This document shows positions 57,926 to 64,000 of a DNA stretch of 64,000 nt, piece by piece. The stretch is taken from the NCBI GenBank assembly GCA_022457155.1, contig JAJGOT010000166.1, positions 1,264,501-1,328,500 on the forward strand, in the 5' to 3' direction. A program made the position numbers and the translations under genes. Positions within the stretch are counted from its first letter, which is position 1, and the number at the start of each line of letters is the position of its first letter. This DNA is from Cladopsammia gracilis (taxonomy: Eukaryota; Cnidaria; Anthozoa; Scleractinia; Dendrophylliidae). The notes below the pieces were generated by a model. The model was not told the DNA's origin. It saw only the letters and a list, made by a program, of their open reading frames with translations, and searched no databases.

Positions 57926-58692
57926 GTATCTAATGCTAATCCTTTTAAACAGCCGGGGCCTGTTGTTAAACTTACAATTGTACGCATTGGGAACCTAGTT
58001 TAATTGTTTCTCATAGTATGCGAGGTGCAAAGCACCGAACAGAACACACCAGACGATCACGTGTATCAAGAACAAAATAGCTGTTACGTGCCCCTGAGGC
58101 ATGTTGGGAAAGCAACAGGAGGTGGTCAGTGGGAAGCACCCGCTTACCAGGGCCTCACAAAGGGGTTGACCGAGGGAGCGTGGGGACAAGGCGCGGTGTA
58201 TACTAGCCCGTCAATGTATCAGGCGCTTACAAAGAACGAAACTCGATCTGATGAGAGTTTGCCAGGTTATCACCCGCTTGTAAAACATCCCCGATCTACG
58301 GTATGTCAGCTATGTAAACATTAATTGATCAAAATAAAAACCTGTGACATCTCACATCTATTAATTCTAATGTCATTTTATGTCACATTACCCAGAAGAC
58401 ACCGGAGGCTGCTGAATATGATTGTGGATACCAGGTATTGATTGGAGATCATGACAAGATGGAGAAAACCGCTGACAACGAGGAAAACCCATATTATCAC
58501 AAACTTGAACAGGAAGAAAAGGTGACAAAAACTTTGGGAACTGAGAACCCGAACAGACGATAAAGTAAACAACAGAAAATAATTAAATCAGGAAGTTACT
58601 GGAATAATAACAGTGAAAACAACAACTACGGAACAATCACAGTTTATTACATTCTTTCAACAGAGGCGGCTGAGCGTTTTGAACCGTGTGTG

Positions 58693-58722
58693 TTGGGGGG
58701 GGGGGGGGGGGGTGGGGGGGCT
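58693..58722 (+). repeat. Poly-G tract downstream of gene 4
   Basis: A G-run of about 18, T, then G6. It is the only notable feature between the gene 4 stop and about 59515 apart from unannotated 3' flank. Confidence 0.85.
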
Positions 58723-59515
58723 CATCGTGCACCAAGCCAAGCGCATACCCCTACTCAAATTTCCCAAAATGTCCTTTGCGTAGTTCGTCGGCACAAGCAA
58801 ACCTCTTTGCAATCTTAACAGTGTCCAATATGTCCGTAATCGATTTGTGACAATGCATAAGTAGGCAGTTGTTCAGACGATCATGATTCATGGTGCTTCT
58901 TAGGTAGTTCTTAAGTCGTCGGAGGGCAGAATATGCTGCGCTAGCGATATTTTTGGAACCGAAACGTGGGGGTTGTACCCCTCCAAATTTTCGTTTGCCC
59001 CCCTTGCTCCGCCGCCTATGTTCAACGTTTATTGCCGAGTGATTGTTCACCAAGTTAATAATCTTCATTAGCCTCGTCTTCTACCTTAATCAAACTTTAA
59101 CTGCAAGGACTTGGTAATTGCACCATCCTCTCGATATGGCCTTTATATTACCTTGCATTGCGCATGATCTAATATGAGACCATTACGCCTGGCTCTGCCA
59201 TGCTGCTGTTGGAAGATCCATCCAGGTGTTATGATTGTGCGCATGCGTTTTAAAGGGTAACGCCAATTGTACCCGGGAGGGAAGAGGTGGTGGGGTGCAA
59301 TCCACCGTAGGAAAAAAGATGGCGACTGTTCATTTTACCACAATACCTTGCGGTCCTAACACAGCACATAAGGCACAAAGAAAGCCAAGTTTTTACAATA
59401 TTTGTTCCAGTACTAAGGACAATGTTTAGGTTTTTGTGCGCTAAGAATTATGGGTAAATGTACCAGTCGCCATCTTTTTTCCTACCGAGGATTCGCGGGG
59501 TTGTGCCTAAAGAAT

Positions 59516-59843
59516 ACCGTTTAGAGGGACGTCGGACACCTTATTAAGACTTATATAACGTAATGTCGACACTTACAATTTTATTTTCAATAAATGTTTA
59601 AGTGTAAAAAAGAAAATCTAAAATCCCCCACTCAGGATTGAACCTGTGATCTCAGCTAGGCTTAGGCTTAGATAGCATACCGTACCACTGTACCACTGTA
59701 CCACCGAGCTTCTCGGGTTTTTCAGGCCTAAATTTAACTATATAAACTGCTACCCATAACATCAACTGAAAGCTAACCAGTTACTCCGTTATATAAGTTT
59801 CAATAAGGTGTCCGACGTCCTTCTGAACGGTATTCTTTAGGCT
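59516..59843 (-). mobile_element. TIR element with tRNA-like core
   Basis: GTGCCTAAAGAATACCG and CGGTATTCTTTAGGCTTAACC are the ends. CGTCGGACACCTTATTAAGA and its inverse follow. The core on the minus strand has a triplicated TGGTACAG run and GGTTCAATCCTGAGTGGGG. It is fused directly to the duplicated gene 4 exon fragment. Confidence 0.8.
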
Positions 59844-59849
59844 TAACCG

Positions 59850-60120
59850 ATTGGCGGTGGTGAGGAAAACCCATATTATCACAAACTTGAACAGGAAGCT
59901 GCGAAAATTGCGGGCACTGAGAACCTGAGCAAATAATAGAATAGACAACAGAAAATAATGAAGTCAAGAAGTTGTTGGAGCGATAACAGTGAAAACAACA
60001 ACTACGGAAAAACAACAGTGTAAAATTGGCAAGCGGGGACTGATTCGGAAGATCGCACATTTATCCTCGATGATTGTTCACCAAGTTGATAATTTTTATT
60101 ATTTGTATTATCTACCTTAG
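59850..60120 (+). pseudogene. Duplicated tail of gene 4 last exon plus 3' flank
   Basis: GAGGAAAACCCATATTATCA and ACAAACTTGAACAGGAAG match the gene 4 last exon, with the same NPYYHKLEQE, then diverge and stop at about 59936. The following flank (AACAGTGAAAACAACAACTA; TTGTTCACCAAGTTGATAAT) matches 58609 and 59046. The 5' part is replaced by the TIR element at 59516-59843. Confidence 0.8.
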
Positions 60121-60129
60121 TGCCCGGGA

Positions 60130-60490
60130 GGGGAGAGTGGTGAATTGAGGATACCCAGTAATGTTTGTTGGTTCAGCAATGTTGGAATGTTTAGCACCAT
60201 AACGTTGGATGACGTTTCACCAACAATTTTTGGTCGATGAATGTTGGACGATGTTTTGTTCTCGATCAAACATTTTGTCATTTTGCCCGTTTGCCGGTCT
60301 TTCCAACACAACATTTTTAGCAACAGCCAATCGTGTTTCAGCCACATGTGCAACAAATATTGATCAACAATGTTGGGACGTTTATCTGCGCGTCCAACAT
60401 TGCCATTCAACAGATGTTGACCAACAACGTTGTGGCGTCTAGCCGCGTGTCCAACACTGCCATCCAGCAAATATTGTCTAGCAATTTTCG
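60130..60490. repeat. CCAACATTG/CAATGTTGG palindrome-rich block
   Basis: Many short inverted motifs (GTTGGTTCAGCAATGTTGGA, CCAACATTGCC, CAACAATGTTGG). Probably an old MITE. No gene seen. Confidence 0.5.
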
Positions 60491-60538
60491 GAGCTTTTAG
60501 TCAAATTTTATCGATTTGCTCATAACATTGACAACGAT

Positions 60539-60735
60539 TAAGGCCCCGTCCACACGTATCCGGATATTTTTGAATCCGCGACTTTTTTGTTGCGGTTGGC
60601 CTTCCGTCCGCACGTATCCGGCGAATTCGGGAAAATACGATTCGAATACGCCACGTGTGGACGCGAATATTTTCAAATCCGTAACAAAAAAGTTGCGGAT
60701 TCAAAAATATCCGGATACGTGTGGACGGGGCCTAA
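60539..60735. mobile_element. 197-bp foldback element
   Basis: AGGCCCCGTCCACACGTATC and GATACGTGTGGACGGGGCCT are perfect ends. Inner arms (ATATTTTTGAATCCGC / GCGGATTCAAAAATAT) also pair. The ORF across it is a by-product. 60740-61270 shows nothing I recognise. Confidence 0.85.
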
Positions 60736-61275
60736 TTTTGATAGCAATTATAGACGTGTTTATGCGGCTTCTTAATCGCGTGCGCACGTGCATCCCTCAT
60801 ACCTGCACCTCATGTTTATTGTCAGAAATCCGGCGTCAACAACAGCGCTTGTTTTTCTGCGCTAGCAGGCAACATTTACCTTCATTTTTTTTGCGAACGA
60901 CCAATTTCATTTCAGCATCAATTTATTCTGGGCGAATAAGCATTACATTTCCACATAATTTTGTTAATGGGCTACGAAAAGGAAGCTTTTTGGATACCCG
61001 AAGCAAAGCAACTGGTCTGAGGCAACATTTGCAGGTGAGAAAAGTAGGCTGTTGTTCTTTGGCAGTATATTAAATTTGGTATTCGTGCATAGACATTATT
61101 AAGCTTCACGTCGTTTCTAGCAAAAGAAGTTGTCCGGACTGAATCTCTTACTGATTCAGGCGGCTGCCAACTGTTCACTACTCGGTGTCGTCCACTTTTA
61201 TTCAGAATGAAACAAAGCTATGACAAATTAAGTTTTAAATCTTGAAATATTTATTGCTTTCGCTATAAAGTTTAC

Positions 61276-61465
61276 AATAGGCCATTTGCACGATGACGTC
61301 ATTTAACTACTACTACCAGAATCCTTCAGTTTTTTATTTTGTAGTGCAAATTAGGGCTATTGTTATTTAAACCGCACTGGGATTACAAAATTTCAATAAG
61401 AAAGGAAAAACAAAATGAATTCTGGTAGTAGTAGTCAAATGACGTCATCGTGCAAATGGCCTATT
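61276..61465. mobile_element. 190-bp MITE with TGACGTCA in each arm
   Basis: AATAGGCCATTTGCACGATG and CATCGTGCAAATGGCCTATT are perfect, with arms of about 48 bp. Each arm includes a palindromic TGACGTCA (a CRE-type site) and ACTACTACTACCAGAAT. Confidence 0.85.
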
Positions 61466-61621
61466 CTGCGAATTGTAGCTTTAGCTACTAATAAAGCGCT
61501 GGCAAGACGACCCATATTATCCCCGCGGTTTTTTCCAATTCATTTCATAATACATTTTTTGCTCCAAAAAAGGGGCGCTTATTAGAGAGGGGGCTCATTT
61601 GAGAAGTGGGGTGGGGGGTTT

Positions 61622-61648
61622 GGTGGGGGGGGGGGGGGGGGGGGGGGT
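61622..61648 (+). repeat. Poly-G tract
   Basis: About 23 consecutive G after GGTGGGGGGTTTGGT. Likely length-variable. Confidence 0.85.
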
Positions 61649-61808
61649 GAAAAGAGGATTTACGGTAGGTTACAAAAATATAGTTATTACAAAATGGTTA
61701 CACGTCATAGAACTTCTTTATTGTTTTTTACTTTCTAAGTGTATTTTCTAGCTTCTCGCGCCTTTTGTATCATAGAATCCAGAATGTTGTAATTCTACAT
61801 GATTTAAT

Positions 61809-62093
61809 GTAACCGCTGTAATTTACAATATATTGGAGAGACTAAACGACGTTTAAAAGACAGATTTAATGAACACCGCCGTACTATAGATAATCCCAAC
61901 ACCAAGTCTAAACCTACTGCAGCCGCCGAACATTTTCACACTGCTAATGACATGCAACTTATCCCCATTGAAATAATTTTCTCTAACCGAGACTCAATAC
62001 GTAAGGCCGAAGAAGCTTTTTTAATTTCTAAAGGCAGAACACTTTTTCCTCACGGCCTTAACATTCGCGAAGAAATATACTAATTATTCACTT
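61809..62093 (+). pseudogene. Penelope-like element, GIY-YIG endonuclease end
   Basis: The frame reads CNRCNLQYIGETKRRLKDRF, then NEHRRTI, AAEHFHTAND, IFSNRDSIRKAEEAFLI and GLNIREEIY before a stop. The order Y-I-G-E-T, R-x-R-F-x-x-H, E-H-F, R-x-x-E is that of the C-terminal GIY-YIG domain of Penelope-like retroelements. An in-frame stop lies just upstream and no RT is visible, so it is a 5'-truncated dead copy. Confidence 0.75.
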
Positions 62094-62245
62094 TTGTATT
62101 AGTTTCCTTTTATTGTTTTCTGTATATTTTTCGTTTTCAGCTAGTTTTATTTCTACCATTGTTATTTTTCTAGGCGTAGCCCTACGTATTTCCGTAGTTA
62201 CGTATACATGTCAACTATATATAAAAAGCCAATGTAAATTTTATC

Positions 62246-62294
62246 TCATTGTACCTGAAGAAGGCTGGTTTGGCCAGCCGAAATATAGTACACC
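62246..62294 (+). ncRNA. Hammerhead-like motif 3' of the PLE fragment
   Basis: TGTAC (helix I), CTGAAGA, A, GGCTGG-TTTGG-CCAGCC (helix II), GAA, ATATA, GTACA (helix I). Penelope-like elements are known to carry minimal type I hammerheads in their terminal repeats. A second copy is at 63348-63396 (one helix II base changed), and a decayed one at 44845-44883. Confidence 0.5.
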
Positions 62295-62836
62295 TTTTTA
62301 AATTTGAGTCTACGTTGTATCGGTCCTTGCTTTTTTGGTGTTAATCAAACCGCATTTCTCAAGGGATGAAAAAAGTAGCTTCTTCTAAAACCCATACCCA
62401 ATTACAGACCAGAGTGCGCAAATCATACCCTATTTCAGACCGAAACGTCTTAAAAACCATACCCTTTAAGGCTGCACATATCGTTATAGCTTATATAAAG
62501 GAATAATGCCCCCCCCCCCGCCCCCCCCCCCCCCTCGGGGGTTTAAAGCAAAGAATCGATCGATTTTCGGAAATTGTAGTTTATTTGTCAGTTTCCATTT
62601 TTTGCCATCTTATCCAGTTATCAATAATTAAAGCCATATTTTTCGCTTTGAGAGTTTTCAATAAGCAGGGTTTTGAAATTAAAAGTTACTTCGTTTATAC
62701 TTTTTTGTCTGTTTCCAAGATATTTTGGTCTAATTTCTCTGTACAGTGTAAATACATTGTCAAGCTGACAGGTGATGAGAATACAGAAAATGATCAGTAT
62801 TCAGTGAATTTTCATACTGTCTCTTGTCTCTTACAG

Positions 62837-62947
62837 TTTGATTTACTGTGGTGATTGTACAGAAAAAAATGCGCCACTCACGTCGAGCAAGAAACCTGTA
62901 CGAGTGTGTGACAAGTGTTTGATGATGTCACGTCAGGAACAGCTAGG
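62837..62947 (+). pseudogene. FYVE-domain exon, copy 1, frameshifted
   Basis: After TTACAG the frame reads IYCGDCTEKNAPLTSS, KKPVRVCDKC, then loses one T (AAGTGTTTGATG versus AAGTGTTTTGATG in copy 2) and runs out of frame. The GTGAGT donor is kept. Confidence 0.75.
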
Positions 62948-63855
62948 GTGAGTTTAAGGATTGCGCTACATTACACCTAACAGAAAAGTTGCATTACAAC
63001 TCATATAACCGCAATTTGCGTTACTTAAAACCTTAATTAGCAGCGATCGTGTTCCTTTATACTCCATATAGTGATGCCGAGACTGTGTTTGATAGCAAAT
63101 TACAACCCATGTGTATAACGGCGATTGTGTTACATGAGACTTTACTTAGCGGCAATTGTAACCCCATGTAGCGATGTACTAATTATTCACTTTTGTATTA
63201 GTTTCCTTTCATTGTTTTCTGTATATTTTTCGTTTTCAGCTAGTTTTATTTCTGTCTATCATTGTTATTTTTCTAGGCGTAGCCCTACGTATTTCCGTAG
63301 TTACGTATACATGTCAACTATATATAAAAAGCCAATGTCAATTTTATCTCATTGTACCTGAAGAAAGCTGGTTTGGCCAGCCGAAATATAGTACACCTTT
63401 TTAAATTTGAGTCTACGTTGTATCGGTCCTTGCTTTTTAAGTGTTAATCAAACCGCATTTCTCAAGGGATGAAAAAAGTAGCTTCTTCTAAAACCCATAC
63501 CCAATTACAGACCAGAGTGCGCAAATCAAAACCCCTCGGGGGTTTAAGGCTACGAATCGATCGATTTTCGGAAATTGTAGTTTATTTGTCAGTTTCCATT
63601 TTTTACCATCTTATCCAGACCTATCCAGTTATCCAGTTATCAATAATTAAAGCCATCTTTTTCTGTTTGAGAGTTTTCAATAAGCAGGGTTTTGAAATTA
63701 ACAGTTAATTCGTTTATACTTTTTTGTCTGTTTCCAAGATGTTTTGGTCTAATTTCTCTGTACAGTGTAAATACATTGTCAAGATGACACGTGATGAGAA
63801 TACAGAAAATGATCAGTATTCAGTGAATGTTCATACTGTCTCTTGTCTCTTGCAG

Positions 63856-63967
63856 TTTGATTTACTGTGGTGATTGTACAGCAAAAAATGCGCCACTCAC
63901 GTCGAGCAAGAAACCTGTACGTGTGTGTGACAAGTGTTTTGATGATGTCACGTCAGGAACAGCTAGG
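63856..63967 (+). CDS. FYVE zinc-finger exon (EEA1-like), internal exon, partial gene
   Basis: Acceptor TTGCAG, donor GTGAGT, 112 nt. It encodes LIYCGDCTAKNAPLTSSKK, PVRVCDKC and FDDVTSGTAR. This is the second half of a FYVE domain: C-x-x-C, then the C-D-x-C pair that binds the second zinc. The text AKNA-x-x-SSKKPVRVCD-x-CF resembles EEA1. FYVE domains bind PI3P on endosomes. The first half (WxxD, RHHCR) and other exons are not found upstream in this window, so either the upstream exon is far away or this is a transposed exon. The gene would continue past 64000. Confidence 0.75.
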
Positions 63968-64000
63968 GTGAGTTTAAGGATTGCGCTACATTACACCTAA

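Larger units (their letters stand above)
47086..58563 (+). pseudogene. Gene 4: receptor-like paralogue with a frameshifted first exon
   Basis: Exons 47086-47436, 48674-48921, 50849-50975, 52143-52499, 57339-57380, 58017-58300 and 58396-58563 follow the gene 3 plan. The signal peptide (ILIILTLAILLSG), TNPNRTAV, SGCCKTCSC and YPTYL are clear. Then a 17-bp insertion of ATGTGTGA units at 47365-47381 shifts the frame to a stop at 47389-47391. All later exons are open and join in frame: WNKTAM ... C ... YPACFVF, a Thr stalk, a TM helix (TVIVVAIICTLLIVVLLSV), a basic stop-transfer KKRK, then YVPL, YQGL, YTSP, YQAL, YHPL and NPYY. The coding parts look maintained, so the lesion may be recent, polymorphic or an assembly error. 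The last exon reads through the position where gene 3 splices, giving a shorter tail. Confidence 0.8.
62088..62985 (+). repeat. Tandem duplication, copy 1 (PLE tail + FYVE exon)
   Basis: It matches 63177-64000 from TACTAATTATTCAC (the PLE stop) through the hammerhead-like motif to the FYVE exon donor. Copy 1 has an extra stretch of about 70 bp around 62430-62540, including a poly-C tract, absent from copy 2. Confidence 0.9.

Noticed and set aside
60516..61073. 185-residue open frame
   Set aside because: Its first third is the 60539-60735 foldback read through. The rest has no domain, homology or splice context I recognise.

Overview
This is eukaryotic, animal nuclear DNA. Genes are split by GT-AG introns, there is no bacterial operon structure, and the non-coding DNA is crowded with short inverted-repeat transposons, tRNA-derived SINEs, a LINE fragment and a Penelope-like retroelement. 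The repeat style, base composition and an EEA1-like FYVE exon fit a cnidarian, probably a stony coral. That placement is inference.

Four multi-exon genes lie on the + strand, all encoding single-pass type I membrane proteins. Gene 1 spans 10340-19356, gene 2 spans 23300-31004, gene 3 spans 35926-44191 and gene 4 spans 47086-58563. Genes 1, 3 and 4 are clear paralogues. Each has a signal peptide, an N-terminal Cys-rich module (CC-x-x-C-x-C followed by Y-P/T-x-Y-L), a second extracellular domain split over two exons (ending in a W-N ... C ... C-x-x-F segment), a Thr/Pro stalk, one transmembrane helix, and a long cytoplasmic tail full of tyrosine motifs. The tails carry YxxL, NPxY/NPYY and YxxP motifs, and gene 1 has an ITAM-spaced YxxL pair. 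Gene 2 keeps the signal-peptide exon, the stalk/TM exon and the same 32-nt post-TM exon with the same phases. It lacks the folded ectodomain and has a 600-residue Ser/Thr mucin-like region instead. I know no named family with this architecture, and I propose it as an undescribed clustered family of tyrosine-signalling surface receptors. Gene 4 has a 17-bp insertion that breaks its first exon, and its last exon is partly duplicated downstream.

Layout: 1-10.3 kb is repeats, including a 2.6-kb array of a 106-bp satellite. 10.3-19.4 kb is gene 1. 19.5-23.3 kb holds minisatellites and MITEs. 23.3-31 kb is gene 2. 31-35.9 kb holds palindromes, SINEs and MITEs. 35.9-44.2 kb is gene 3. 44.2-47 kb is repeats. 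47-58.6 kb is gene 4, with a 2-kb 12-bp minisatellite in one intron. 58.6-61.5 kb holds a duplicated gene 4 tail and MITEs. 61.8-64 kb holds a Penelope-like GIY-YIG tail with a hammerhead-like motif, then a tandemly duplicated FYVE-domain exon, one copy frameshifted.

The non-coding DNA is informative in its own right. Several MITE families can be bounded by target-site duplications: TA, TTAA, 5 bp and 9-10 bp. Two inverted-repeat families carry tRNA-like Pol III promoter cores. The 106-bp satellite appears to derive from the interior of a dispersed terminal-inverted-repeat element.
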